Part shown: positions 8,681 to 17,261 of the stretch, piece by piece
Position numbering within the stretch: the first letter of the stretch is position 1
How the letters are laid out: each line of letters starts with the position of its first letter
DNA from: Candidatus Eisenbacteria bacterium
Lineage (GTDB): Bacteria > Orphanbacterota > Orphanbacteria > Orphanbacterales > Orphanbacteraceae
Assembly (NCBI GenBank): GCA_016930695.1
Contig: JAFGGD010000029.1
Coordinates: 1-49,560 of the forward strand
Direction: 5' to 3'
DNA: 49,560 bases
Notes under the pieces: generated by a model
Databases searched by the model: none
What the model was told of the DNA's origin: nothing
Seen by the model: the letters and a program-made list of their open reading frames with translations, nothing else
Translations under genes and position numbers: made by a program

Positions 8681-8839
8681 GCGCGAGGTCGCATCCTCGT
8701 CGGCACTCCGTGGCGATCCCGAATCCACCGGGGGGGCGGCACGCCCCGGATGCCGAGAGGGATACCCCGTCCGTCCCTCTTCCCCCGCCGTGCCCCGAAG
8801 GGAGAGCCGGCGGGGGAAGAGATTTCCGATAGCGATCGC
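8681..8839. repeat. Dispersed repeat, copy A
   Basis: About 140 bp (8681-8820) match 49081-49221 at roughly 87 percent by eye. Shared blocks include GCGCGAGGTCGCA, ACTCCGTGGCGATC, GGGGGGCGGCACGCCCCGGA, CCGAGAGGGATACCCCGTCC and CCGTGCCCCGAAGGGAGAGC. The core contains a GGGGCG-GCA-CGCCCC hairpin. Immediately after come GAT-start hexamers (GATTTC, GATAGC, GATCGC at 8821-8839), also found beside the other copy. The element fills the gap between a plus-strand stop and a minus-strand stop. Confidence 0.85.
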
Positions 8840-8865
8840 GCTTCGAGTAAGGATACGCGTCGCGG

Positions 8866-10275
8866 TTATCGTTCCCCTCGGAAATCCGGGTTCTCGTAGA
8901 TCTCGAGCACGATCCGCCCCCCCCTCTCGAAGGTCCGCACCGGTCGCCAACTCCGGCGGATCTCCCCCTCGTGCACCTCACCCCAAGCGCCGCGCCGGAA
9001 ACCGCGGATGCGGTAGTTCTCCGCCACCCAGGGAACGAGCACCGCCCAGGCGCCCCTCCGGAAAGCGGGATCGCGCGCGTCGATGGCGGCCCGCCTCACG
9101 TAGAGCGGGCTCCGGAAGGGGAGCGCATCCGCCACCACCGGCGCCGAGGGTGGGACGTTCCGGTTCACCAGTTCCCCCGCCTCGACGTAGATCCTCTCCA
9201 TCGCCCGGTAATCGAGAATCTCCACGCCGGACCGGTAGCCCCCCCACGCGAGAATCGGGACTGCGGCCAGCCAGGGGAGGGCGCGGCGGCCCGCCCCGGC
9301 GAAGCGGTCGAGGAGAGCGCCCGCGAGGATCGCCGACGGGAAGAGGGCGGGGAGGTACCAGTTCATCTGCTGCCGCCGCCAGAGAAAGAAGAGGGACCAG
9401 CAGAGGAAAAAGAGCCAGGCTCCGCGGAGCGGCCGGGGAAAGCGGCGACGGATCGCGGGCGCGGCGAGGGCGAGCAGCGGGAGCGGAATCGGCGCGATCC
9501 GCAGGAAGAGAGACCAGCCGAATGGAAGGCTCCTCCAGACGGTCATCTCCCGCATCAGTTCCAGGTCGCTCCTCCTGAGGAAGAGGAGGGGCGCGAAGGA
9601 GAGCGCCGCGAAGAGGGCGATCTCCACGGCGCCGCGGCGCCGCCCGTTCTCTCCCGCGCCGGGCCGAAGCCGGTCGAAGAGAAGCAGGGCGAGAAGGGAG
9701 GCGGGGAGGAGCGCCGACGTGTATTTGGTCGCGACGGCGAGAGCGGCGAGCGCAGCGGACGGCGCGAGCGATTTCCTTTCCGTCTCGGCGCGCAGGTAGA
9801 GCGCGAGAGCCCCCGCGAGAAGCGCCGCCTGCGCCGGATCGACGAGGATCGCCGAGCCGTAGCGATGGAGGAGCGGGGACGTGAGAAGGAAAAGCGCCGC
9901 GAGACGGCCGGCCCGGGGGGAGACGGCGCGGCCGCAGGCCGCGAACGCGAGAGGGGCGAGAAGGGCGCTCGACAGAGCGGGAAGGGCGCGGCAGGCCGCG
10001 AAGGACGCCCCGAAGAGGCGGACCAGCGCGCCGGCGGCGAGGAAGAAGAGAGGCGGGTATTGCCAGCGGGTCGGGGCGAGCAGTTCCCGTAGGCTTTGGC
10101 CGCCGATGACGGTCCGGGCGACGCGGACGATCTCCGGGTACCAGAGGAACTCGTCCCAGAGAACCGGGCGCCGGAACAGATGGATCGAGAAGAGGAGAAG
10201 GCCGGCGGCGAGGAAGAAAGCCGTCTCGAGAAGCGGCGGGCGTCCCGGGCCGGCGCGAAATTCGTCGGCGTTCAT
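8866..10275 (-). CDS. GT39-type integral membrane glycosyltransferase
   Basis: The 469-residue product has about ten hydrophobic segments. The first loop carries RRPVLWDEFLWYPEIVR and then RWQYPPLFF, the acidic-residue and Pro-rich loop pattern of polyprenyl-phosphate-dependent glycosyltransferases (GT39/ArnT-like). It should act on the outer face of the inner membrane. The start lies 4 bp after the stop of the PtsN-like gene, so the two are translated from one message. The C-terminal 120 residues form a soluble domain. The sugar and acceptor are not predictable. Confidence 0.83.
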   Translation of the reverse strand: MNADEFRAGPGRPPLLETAFFLAAGLLLFSIHLFRRPVLWDEFLWYPEIVRVARTVIGGQSLRELLAPTRWQYPPLFFLAAGALVRLFGASFAACRALPALSSALLAPLAFAACGRAVSPRAGRLAALFLLTSPLLHRYGSAILVDPAQAALLAGALALYLRAETERKSLAPSAALAALAVATKYTSALLPASLLALLLFDRLRPGAGENGRRRGAVEIALFAALSFAPLLFLRRSDLELMREMTVWRSLPFGWSLFLRIAPIPLPLLALAAPAIRRRFPRPLRGAWLFFLCWSLFFLWRRQQMNWYLPALFPSAILAGALLDRFAGAGRRALPWLAAVPILAWGGYRSGVEILDYRAMERIYVEAGELVNRNVPPSAPVVADALPFRSPLYVRRAAIDARDPAFRRGAWAVLVPWVAENYRIRGFRRGAWGEVHEGEIRRSWRPVRTFERGGRIVLEIYENPDFRGER

Positions 10276-10279
10276 CGCG

Positions 10280-10792
10280 TCAGAACTTGCCGTCGAAGAG
10301 CCTGTACAGTTCGCCCTCGCTCCAGCACTCGAAAAGGCGTTCCCGGATGACGTCGAAACGAAACATCTCGGCCAGCTCCTTGTACACCTTCAGGTAGGCG
10401 TCCGGGTCGAAGTTGGATCCGATCAGGGCGACGAAGATGTGAACCTTCTCCCCGTCGGGCGCGCCGAAATCGTACCCTTCGGTCGAGCGGGCGAACCCGA
10501 GGATCGGATCCTTGACCTGATTGCTCCGGATGTGGGGGAGGGCGAGGTTGTGCCCGACGGCGGTGGAGGCCTTCTTCTCGCGGTTCCAGAGGTCGAGGAA
10601 TAGCTTGTTCCGGTTCCCGACGCGGCCCGTTTCGGCGAAGAGACCGGCCAGTTCGCAGATCACGCCCTCCTTGACGCGCAGGGCGTGCTTCTCCCGATCG
10701 TAATCCTCCTCCTCCGGAGGCTCGACCCGGGTTTCCATCTCGAAACAGACGAACCCGTTCTGAAGATAAGGGGAAAGCCGCACGTTCCGCAC
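10280..10792 (-). CDS. PTS EIIA type-2 (PtsN/EIIA-Ntr-like) regulatory protein
   Basis: The 170-residue product matches the PTS EIIA type-2 domain (PF00359). The active-site histidine sits in VGHNLALPHIRS (His87), the ALPH motif characteristic of PtsN and fructose EIIA proteins. It is preceded by a block resembling the FLDLWNREKKAST helix of the family. No EIIB/EIIC transporter subunits lie nearby, which favours a regulatory PtsN-type role rather than sugar import. The 30-40 residue N-terminal extension is unusual. It is followed after 4 bp by a GT39-type glycosyltransferase on the same strand. Confidence 0.85.
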   Translation of the reverse strand: MRNVRLSPYLQNGFVCFEMETRVEPPEEEDYDREKHALRVKEGVICELAGLFAETGRVGNRNKLFLDLWNREKKASTAVGHNLALPHIRSNQVKDPILGFARSTEGYDFGAPDGEKVHIFVALIGSNFDPDAYLKVYKELAEMFRFDVIRERLFECWSEGELYRLFDGKF

Positions 10793-10875
10793 TCCATGAC
10801 CGCTTCGACCGCCACGCCACCCTCCTGGCTTTCTTTAGCATATCGGAAAAACCGCGAAACACACAAGAGTCCCCG

Positions 10876-10906
10876 TTGCCATCGCCCACCCCGGATCTGC
10901 TACAAT
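10876..10906 (+). promoter_or_regulatory. Putative extended -10 promoter for the DUF2270/GT4 operon
   Basis: TTGCCA (10876-10881), a 19-nt spacer and TACAAT (10901-10906) preceded by TGC, giving TGCTACAAT. The same extended -10 recurs at 26878-26886. Confidence 0.5.
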
Positions 10907-10970
10907 GCGGCCGGGGCGGCGTGCCGCGCCGTTCGGACGGCTTCGGGCGGGCCCCGCGGAGGAGGAAAAG

Positions 10971-11684
10971 ATGGACGCGCCGACTCCGAAAGAGGGTTGT
11001 TACGAGGATCGGCCGCTCGGCCGCTCGGAGTACATTACCGCGATGGTGCACCTCTACCGGGGGGAACTCCAACGCGCCAACAGCTGGCGGCTCCGGCTCG
11101 ATCACACCACCAACTGGGCGATCATCGCCGTGATCGGCCTCCTCTCCTTCACCTTCGGAACGCCCGATCATCCCCACATCCTTCTCGTTTTCGGGATGTA
11201 CATGGTCTTCACCTTCCTCAGCCTGGAGGCGAGGCGTTTTCGTTTCTTCGACGTTTGGCGGTCGCGGGTGCGCCTGATCGAGGAAAACTTCTACGCGCCC
11301 ATCCTCCGGCGGGAATTGGACAGCCCCTACGAGAGCTGGGGGAAGCTCGTCGCGGAGGATCTCCTCCGCCCCAGCTTCAAGATGTCCTTCGCCCAGGCGT
11401 TGCGGGCACGGCTCGTCCGAAACTACTCTCCCCTCTTCCTCGTGCTCCTCGCCTGCTGGTTTCTCAAGGTATTGATCCATCCGATCCCGGTCGCGAAAAC
11501 CGGCGATTTCCTCCGAAACATCGCGCTCGGCCCGATCCCCTGGTTCGTCTCCATCCTTCTTCTCTGCCCGCTCTACGGCACCATCGTCTATCTGATCTTT
11601 TTCGTGAAAAAAGGCCGCGTTTCGGAGATGGATTGGTGGACCCATCTGAGCGAGGCGGAGGGGGTGGACCGGCTGGACAGATAA
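10971..11684 (+). CDS. DUF2270 family integral membrane protein
   Basis: The 237-residue product matches the DUF2270 pattern: SEYITAMVHLYRGELQRANS before the first membrane segment, then FLSLEARRFRFFDVWRSRVR and IEENFYAPILRR. About four transmembrane helices are visible (near residues 45-60, 65-85, 150-170 and 185-210). Function is unknown for the family. I chose ATG 10971 over the upstream in-frame ATG at 10905 because GGAGGA lies directly before it and the -10 element at 10901 overlaps the upstream candidate. It is the first gene of a three-gene unit with two glycosyltransferases. Confidence 0.85.
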   Translation: MDAPTPKEGCYEDRPLGRSEYITAMVHLYRGELQRANSWRLRLDHTTNWAIIAVIGLLSFTFGTPDHPHILLVFGMYMVFTFLSLEARRFRFFDVWRSRVRLIEENFYAPILRRELDSPYESWGKLVAEDLLRPSFKMSFAQALRARLVRNYSPLFLVLLACWFLKVLIHPIPVAKTGDFLRNIALGPIPWFVSILLLCPLYGTIVYLIFFVKKGRVSEMDWWTHLSEAEGVDRLDR

Positions 11685-11695
11685 GTCGTTCGTAC

Positions 11696-12880
11696 GTGAA
11701 GCGTATCCGGCGCCGGTCGGCCCGGTTGAAAGAAGGTGTCGAGATCGGAAAACCGCTGAACATCCTCTTCCTCATGAACGCCTTCCACATCGGCGGATTG
11801 GAGACGCTCACCTTGGAGATCGTCCGGCGCCTGGGGGGGGACCGTTTTTCCTTCCGCCTCCTCTGTCTCAAGGAGAAGGGGAGCCTCGCGCCGGAGATGG
11901 AGGCGCTCGGCGTCCCGGTCCGTTCGGGTGTTCTGCGCGGCACCTACGATCCCCTCGGCCCCTTCCGTCTCCTCCGCGCGGTTCGGGGGGAGAGGATCGA
12001 CATTCTCTTCGTCGAGCCGGGCCGGAACGCGCTCCTCTGCGGCGAGATCCTCGGACGCTTCGCCCGCGTGGAGCGGCGGATCTCGGCTGTGCACGCCACG
12101 GGCAAGTGGGGCAAGGAACGGATGTTCCGGCCGAGCCAGATCCGCATGCTCCGGCGGATGGACGGCGTAATCGCCTGCGCCGCGAGGCAGCGCGATTACC
12201 TGATCGAACACGAACGGCTCCACCCGGACAACCTGAAGGTGATCTTCAACGGCGTGGACCACGAGCGGTTCCGCCCCGCCGAGGGCGCCCCGCTCCCGCC
12301 GATCGAAGGGGGTCCGGCGACGGGAGAGCGGGCGGTCGGCATCGTCGCCTCCCTCACGCCGGAGAAGGGGCATGACGTGTTCGTCGACGCCGCGGCGATC
12401 GTCGCCCCCCGTTTCCCGGAAGCGCGCTTCCTCATTATCGGCGAGGGGCCGGAGAGGCCGCGCATCGAGGAGAGGATCCGCGCGAAGGGGCTCGAAGGGA
12501 CGGTCCGCCTTCTCGGGAGGCGGCGGGATCTTCCCGACCTCCTCCCGCGACTCGATCTTCTCGCGCTCTCCTCCCATCCCTTTCGGGAAACCCTCCCGAT
12601 CAGCACCATGGAAGGGATGGCCTGCGGCGTGCCGACGGTGAACACCGACGTGGGGAGCGTGCGCGATCTGGTCGTGGACGGTGAGACCGGCCTCCTCGTT
12701 CCGCCCGGCGACGCGCCCGCCATGGCGGAGGCTTTCGCGAGAACGCTCGGCGACCCGGAACGGGCGGCGGCGATGGGCCGCGCCGGGCGGCGCCGGATCG
12801 AGGAACGGTTCACCCTGGACCGGGCGGCGCGGGAGTACGCGGACTACTTCCTCTCCGTCGCCGGCGCGGGCGGTACATGA
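11696..12880 (+). CDS. GT4 family glycosyltransferase
   Basis: The product (about 394 residues) has a GT-B fold. The N-terminus reads ILFLMNAFHIGGLETLTLEI with the GG donor-side loop, and the C-terminal half has GIVASLTPEKGHDVF, IIGEGPERP and the retaining-GT4 EX7E-like segment RETLPISTMEGMACGVP. It transfers a sugar from a nucleotide donor in the cytoplasm, probably for a surface glycan. The start is uncertain: GTG 11696 is 11 bp after the DUF2270 stop, and a TTG about 30 bp later is also possible because neither has a strong ribosome site. Its stop overlaps the next gene by 4 bp. Confidence 0.88.
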   Translation: MKRIRRRSARLKEGVEIGKPLNILFLMNAFHIGGLETLTLEIVRRLGGDRFSFRLLCLKEKGSLAPEMEALGVPVRSGVLRGTYDPLGPFRLLRAVRGERIDILFVEPGRNALLCGEILGRFARVERRISAVHATGKWGKERMFRPSQIRMLRRMDGVIACAARQRDYLIEHERLHPDNLKVIFNGVDHERFRPAEGAPLPPIEGGPATGERAVGIVASLTPEKGHDVFVDAAAIVAPRFPEARFLIIGEGPERPRIEERIRAKGLEGTVRLLGRRRDLPDLLPRLDLLALSSHPFRETLPISTMEGMACGVPTVNTDVGSVRDLVVDGETGLLVPPGDAPAMAEAFARTLGDPERAAAMGRAGRRRIEERFTLDRAAREYADYFLSVAGAGGT

Positions 12881-14106
12881 GGATCCTTCAGGTCAACAAG
12901 TACCACTACTACCGCGGCGGCGCGGAGCGGTACTACTTCGAGATCTCCCGCCTCCTGGAGAGGGCCGGCCACGAGGTGATCCATTTCTCCATGGCCGGCG
13001 ACCGCAACGAACCCTCCCCCTGGTCGGAATACTTCGTCCCTGAAACGGATTTCCGATGCCCCGCCGGGGCGCTCCGCCGCGCGCGAGACGCGGCCCACAC
13101 CGTCTGGAACCCGGAAGCGTACGAACGGATCGGGCGGCTGGTGAAGCGCGTCCGTCCCGACGTCGCCCACCTGCACAACATCGCCCATCAACTCTCGGGA
13201 TCGATCGTGGTCGCCCTTCGGCGGCGCGGCGTCCCGACGGTGCACAGCCTGCACGATTACAAGCTGGTCTGCCCCGCCTACCGGCGTTTTCGCGACGGGC
13301 GGCCCTGCGACGACTGCCGTCGCCGCCGCTTCTGGAACGCCGTGCGCCACCGCTGCGTCCTGGACAGCCGGGCGGCGAGCCTGGTCGCCGCGGTGGAGAC
13401 CTCTCTCTACTCCGCCTTCGGCCTCTACACCCGCGGAATCGATCTCTTTCACTCGCCGAGTCTTTTCGTGAAACGGACCATCGAGGATTGGGGTTTTCCC
13501 GAGGAGCGTATCTTCGCCTTCCCGCTGACCATCGACCTCACCCCTTACGTCCCGGCCGACCGGGACGAGGGCTACTTCCTCTACCTGGGACGCCTTTCCC
13601 ACGAGAAGGGGCTCCCGGTTCTCGTGGACGCGGCGGCCCGCTTTCCCGAAGCGGAGATTCGCGTCGCCGGCGAGGGACCGGAGAAACCCGCTCTGGAGGG
13701 CCGGATCGCCGAACGGGGCGTCCGCTCGATCCGCTTCCTCGGTTATCTGGGCGGCGAGGCGCTCCGGGAGCAGATCGCCGGATGCCGCGCCGTCCTTCTC
13801 CCCTCGGAGTACGACGACAACTCCCCGGTGGTGATCTACGAATCCTTCGCCCTCGGGAAACCGATCCTCGGTGCCGAGCGCGGCGGGATCCCGGAGATGG
13901 TCCGCCCGGACGAGACGGGTCTTCTCTTCCCCGCGGGCGACGGCGCGGCGCTCGCCGCGGGGATGCGCCGCCTCGCCGGCGACCCGCCGCTCGCCCGGCG
14001 TCTCGGCCGCGCCGCTCGGGAGAGGATGGAAACGGAGTACGGCGCGGAAAAGCATCTGGAGCGCCTCCTCGCCCTGTACGAGGCGGCGATCAAGCGCCAC
14101 GGCTGA
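12877..14106 (+). CDS. GT4 family glycosyltransferase
   Basis: The 409-residue product has an N-terminal GT-B half with NKYHYYRGGAERYYFEI and a C-terminal GT4 domain with YLGRLSHEKGLPVLV, VAGEGPEKP and YDDNSPVVIYESFALGKP (the EX7E-type donor site). A Cys-containing insert (PCDDCRRRRFW near 142-152) is seen in several GT4 enzymes acting on capsule or O-antigen precursors. The ATGA overlap with the preceding GT4 gene indicates translational coupling. A strong terminator follows. Confidence 0.9.
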   Translation: MRILQVNKYHYYRGGAERYYFEISRLLERAGHEVIHFSMAGDRNEPSPWSEYFVPETDFRCPAGALRRARDAAHTVWNPEAYERIGRLVKRVRPDVAHLHNIAHQLSGSIVVALRRRGVPTVHSLHDYKLVCPAYRRFRDGRPCDDCRRRRFWNAVRHRCVLDSRAASLVAAVETSLYSAFGLYTRGIDLFHSPSLFVKRTIEDWGFPEERIFAFPLTIDLTPYVPADRDEGYFLYLGRLSHEKGLPVLVDAAARFPEAEIRVAGEGPEKPALEGRIAERGVRSIRFLGYLGGEALREQIAGCRAVLLPSEYDDNSPVVIYESFALGKPILGAERGGIPEMVRPDETGLLFPAGDGAALAAGMRRLAGDPPLARRLGRAARERMETEYGAEKHLERLLALYEAAIKRHG

Positions 14107-14141
14107 AAGGGATCGGGAAGCGGGATCACCGGCGAAAAAAG

Positions 14142-14168
14142 AACGGCCCCGCGCCGGGCGGGGCCGTT
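14142..14168. terminator. Bidirectional intrinsic terminator
   Basis: Perfect 11-bp stem AACGGCCCCGC (14142-14152) and GCGGGGCCGTT (14158-14168) with a 5-nt loop. A TTT lies on the plus side, and an A-tract at 14135-14140 gives a T-tract on the minus strand. It separates the glycosyltransferase operon from the convergent citrate lyase operon. Confidence 0.85.
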
Positions 14169-14192
14169 TCGCTCGCGAATCGAAATACTCGT

Positions 14193-15752
14193 TTACTCGC
14201 GAACCTTCCAGACCGTGTCGATCACCGTGCCGTCCACCCATTGAATGACCGCCACGGGAACGTCTTCCGTCTTCGGTGGAGTCGGCGCGCCGCCGCAGAT
14301 CCGCTCCACTTCGGCCTTGATCTCCTCGATCGGCCGGATCGGGAGGTCCGAGCCGCGGACCGCGTCCAAGAGGTCGGCGCGGCGCGGATTGACGCAGATC
14401 CCCCGCTCGGTGACCACCACGTCGACCAGTTCGCCCGGCCCGGTCACGGTGGTCACATGGTCCACCAGTACCGGGATCCGATCACGGAACGAGGGGATCG
14501 CCAGGATCGCGCATTTGGAGAAGAGGCAGTTCTGCCAGCCGCCGATTCCGTGGAGCAGCTTACCGTCCGAGTGGGTCACCACGTTGGCGTTGAAGTGGAC
14601 GTCCACTTCCGTGGCGCCCAGCACCACCGCGTCGACGATGCCCGCGAAATTCCCCTTGCCGTGAAAATTGTAGCTCGTGAAAGGGCTCGTGTTGACGTGA
14701 CCCGGGTTTTCGCGCATCGACCGGACGCCGTCCAGATCGAAGGTCTGTCCGTCCAGGATGTAGTCGGTAAGGCCCTCTTCGAGCATCTCCACCAGGTATT
14801 TGTTGCTGCCGCCGCGGATGAAGCGCGCCTTCACGCCCGCCTCCTTCATCATCTCCTTGAGGAAGATGGCGAAGGCGAGCGATGTCCCTCCCGCGCCGGC
14901 CTGAAAGGAGAAACCTTGCCGCATGATCCCCGCGTCCCGCACGAAGCGGGCGACGTATTCCGCGATCAGGAGGCGGTCCGGGCTCTTGGTGATCCGCGTC
15001 GTGCCGGAGACGATCTTCTCCGGCTCGCCCACCTTTTCCACCTCCACCACGCAGTCCACGTAGTTCCCCTGGATTTGCCAGGGGACGCAGGGGAAGGGTA
15101 CGAGGTGGTCGGTGACCACGATCACCCGGTCGGCGTACTGCGAATCGGCGAGCGCGAAGCCGAGGAGCCCGCAGGCGCTCGGTCCCTCCACGCCGTTGGC
15201 GTTACCGAAGGGGTCCGCCGCGGGGGCGGCGATCACCGCGATGTCGATGTGGATCTCGCCGTCCTGCACCGCCTGGTAGCGCCCGCCGTGGCTGCGGAGC
15301 ACGCCGAGGCCGCGCATCTTTCCGTGGGAACAGTAATCGCCGAGAGGGCCGTTCATGCTCCCTTCGATGTGGTGCACCACGCCGCTCTCGAGATAGTCGA
15401 TGATCGGCGCGTGACAGGGAAAGGCCGCGCTCGGGAACCAGACCAGGTCCTTCACGCCGATCCGCGCCGCGGCGGCGAAAACCGCGTTCGCCACCAGGTC
15501 GCCGTTCCGGAAGTGATGGTGCGTCGAAATCGTCATTCCGTCCCGGACGCCGCAGCGCCGGAGCGCCGCTTCGATGTCGTCCACTCTCTTGTCGCCGTCG
15601 GCGGGATAATCGATACAGGTGGCGACGAGAGGCGCCGCCTTCCTCCCCTCGGGGCGGTGTTTGCCCACCCCCCGGTAGGGGATCGCCGCGCGCCCGTTCA
15701 CCTCCGCCGGCACCATCCGCCCCAAGGCGTTCTTCAGCAGTTCGCCGCTCAT
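14193..15752 (-). CDS. citF: Citrate lyase alpha subunit (citrate CoA-transferase)
   Basis: The 519-residue product matches CitF along its full length: THHHFRNGDLVANAV, GVKDLVWFPSAAFPCHAP, HIEGSMNGPLGDYCSHGKMR, FSFQAGAGGTSLAFAIFLKE and CAILAIPSFRDRIPVLVDHV. CitF swaps acetate for citrate on the thioester of the acyl-carrier subunit, before CitE cleaves citryl-ACP to oxaloacetate and acetyl-ACP. The start overlaps the stop of the upstream citDE fusion by 3 bp, showing coupling. No citC, citX, citG or citrate transporter is present in the window. Confidence 0.93.
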   Translation of the reverse strand: MSGELLKNALGRMVPAEVNGRAAIPYRGVGKHRPEGRKAAPLVATCIDYPADGDKRVDDIEAALRRCGVRDGMTISTHHHFRNGDLVANAVFAAAARIGVKDLVWFPSAAFPCHAPIIDYLESGVVHHIEGSMNGPLGDYCSHGKMRGLGVLRSHGGRYQAVQDGEIHIDIAVIAAPAADPFGNANGVEGPSACGLLGFALADSQYADRVIVVTDHLVPFPCVPWQIQGNYVDCVVEVEKVGEPEKIVSGTTRITKSPDRLLIAEYVARFVRDAGIMRQGFSFQAGAGGTSLAFAIFLKEMMKEAGVKARFIRGGSNKYLVEMLEEGLTDYILDGQTFDLDGVRSMRENPGHVNTSPFTSYNFHGKGNFAGIVDAVVLGATEVDVHFNANVVTHSDGKLLHGIGGWQNCLFSKCAILAIPSFRDRIPVLVDHVTTVTGPGELVDVVVTERGICVNPRRADLLDAVRGSDLPIRPIEEIKAEVERICGGAPTPPKTEDVPVAVIQWVDGTVIDTVWKVRE

Positions 15753-16939
15753 GATGCGTCCTCCCCTCCCGCCATGCGGACCACCTGAAGCGCCCGCTTC
15801 ACCACCGGCGGATCGATCATCTTGCTGCCGAGACTCACCACGCCGCTGCCGCGCGAGCGGGCCTCCTCATAGGCGGCGACGATGCGGCGGGCCTTCTCCA
15901 ACTCCTTCTCGGTGGGGGCGAAGGCGTCGTGCACCACCGCCACCTGGCGCGGATGAATGCATCCCATCCCGTCGAAACCGAGCGCCTTCGATTCGAGCGC
16001 GTTCCTCCGGAGCGCCTCCATGTCCGAGACGTCGGAGAAGACGCTGTCGATCGGCTGCACGCGGGCGGCGCGGGCGGCGTTCACCACCGCCGAACGGGCG
16101 TGGAAACTCTCCCGACCCTCCGCGGTTCGCGGGGCGCCGATGTCGGCGGTGTAGTCCTCGAGGCCGATGGTGAGGGCGACCACCGTGCTCGCCGCCGAGG
16201 CGATCTCGAAGGCGCGCACCACGCCGAGGGCGCTCTCCACGATCGGCATCAGAAAGACCGGCGCCTCGATCCCCCGTTCCTTACGGATCTCGTCGATCCG
16301 CGCCGCCACGTCCCGCACGGTCTCCGCCGATTCCACCTTGGGGATCAGGACGACGTGCACGTTGTGCGGCACGATCGCGTCCAGATCGTCCATGCCGAGG
16401 GGGAGCTGGTTGATCCGCACCATCCTCTCGGCGCCGTAAAAATCGACGGTCCGAAGGGCGTTGCGCACCATCAGCCGGGCCGCGTCCTTCTCCTCGGGGG
16501 CGACCGAGTCCTCCAGGTCGAGGATCACGCCGTCGGGGTGATGCAGCCCCGCGTTCAAAAAAAACTTCGGTTCGTTGCCGGGCAGATAGAGCCGGGTCCG
16601 CCGGAAACGCTCCCTCTTCGTCCCATAGCGGCAGCAATCGGCGAACTCGGGGAGCGCCTCCTCCGTCGTTTCCGGCAAGGCGCGGCGCACCGCGGCCTCG
16701 ATCCGCGCCGCCAGGGCGAAGGGGACGGCGCCGAAATCCTCGATCGTCACTCCGGCGCGCTCCACGCCGAGCGTCTTCAGCGTGGTTTCCGCCTGAGCGC
16801 GGATCGCCTCCCCGTAGAGTGAAGCCACCTTGCTCGAGAGCTCGATCCGGACGCCTCCCGAATCGGCCGTCTCCAAGCGGACCCAACAATCGGAGCGGAC
16901 TTTGTCCCCCCGCCTGCCCGCTTCCGCCGCGATCGTCAT
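15749..16939 (-). CDS. citE: Fused citrate lyase acyl carrier protein and beta subunit (CitD-CitE)
   Basis: The 396-residue product combines two subunits that are normally separate. Residues 1-90 resemble CitD: SDCWVRLET, then IELSSKVASLYGEAIRAQ, LKTLGV and AARIEAAVRRAL. Ser16 in RSDCW is the likely site for the phosphoribosyl-dephospho-CoA arm. From about 112 onward it is CitE: RTRLYLPGNEPKFF, DGVILDLEDSVAPEEKD, VLIPKVESAETV and GCIHPRQV. CitE cleaves citryl-ACP. I chose ATG 16939 because a perfect GAGGAGGTGA precedes it; the longer reading frame upstream is low-complexity. A sequencing frameshift joining two genes is unlikely because the linker (91-111) reads smoothly. Confidence 0.9.
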   Translation of the reverse strand: MTIAAEAGRRGDKVRSDCWVRLETADSGGVRIELSSKVASLYGEAIRAQAETTLKTLGVERAGVTIEDFGAVPFALAARIEAAVRRALPETTEEALPEFADCCRYGTKRERFRRTRLYLPGNEPKFFLNAGLHHPDGVILDLEDSVAPEEKDAARLMVRNALRTVDFYGAERMVRINQLPLGMDDLDAIVPHNVHVVLIPKVESAETVRDVAARIDEIRKERGIEAPVFLMPIVESALGVVRAFEIASAASTVVALTIGLEDYTADIGAPRTAEGRESFHARSAVVNAARAARVQPIDSVFSDVSDMEALRRNALESKALGFDGMGCIHPRQVAVVHDAFAPTEKELEKARRIVAAYEEARSRGSGVVSLGSKMIDPPVVKRALQVVRMAGGEDAS

Positions 16940-17021
16940 ATCCGTCACCTCCTCGAGACCGAGCCGGGCCGCGCAGGCGGCGTCCGGCAGCGACCCCGCA
17001 TGCCTTCCGTCCAAGACGACA

Positions 17022-17050
17022 AGCCTAACCCGGCGCGAAGCCCCGCGCAA
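17022..17050 (-). promoter_or_regulatory. Putative promoter for the citrate lyase operon
   Basis: Read on the minus strand: TTGCGC (17045-17050), a 17-nt spacer and TAGGCT (17022-17027). It sits about 83 nt before the citDE start. The 322-bp divergent gap (16940-17261) holds this and the opposing promoter and no gene that I can see. Confidence 0.45.
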
Positions 17051-17176
17051 CAGGGACCGGCGAGGAAAAGAGGAATCCGGATTCCCCGCTCTCTCCCGCC
17101 CCTCTTCCGTCCCCACGCGCCGAAGGAGCGGGGCGCGAGGCGCCGGCGTTCGCGCCGCCCCCCTCACCCCTTCTCT

Positions 17177-17205
17177 TGCCGGGCCGCCCTCCGTCCGGTA
17201 TCATC
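17177..17205 (+). promoter_or_regulatory. Putative promoter for the MFS/SpeE-like/TPR gene
   Basis: TTGCCG (17177-17182), a 17-nt spacer and TATCAT (17200-17205), about 56 nt before the GTG start at 17262. Confidence 0.5.
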
Positions 17206-17261
17206 GAAGTCACTGAAAGCAAGCGGCTTACTACCGATGTTCGAGACGGGAGGAGGACCCT

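Noticed and set aside
8681-8820. Short coding regions over the dispersed repeat copies
   Set aside because: Both copies share peptide-like translations only because the DNA is repeated; there are no starts with ribosome sites and indels break the frames.
7182-8981. A 599-residue antisense reading frame over the PPDK-N gene and the dispersed repeat
   Set aside because: Shadow of a real gene; composition and lack of motifs show no coding signature.
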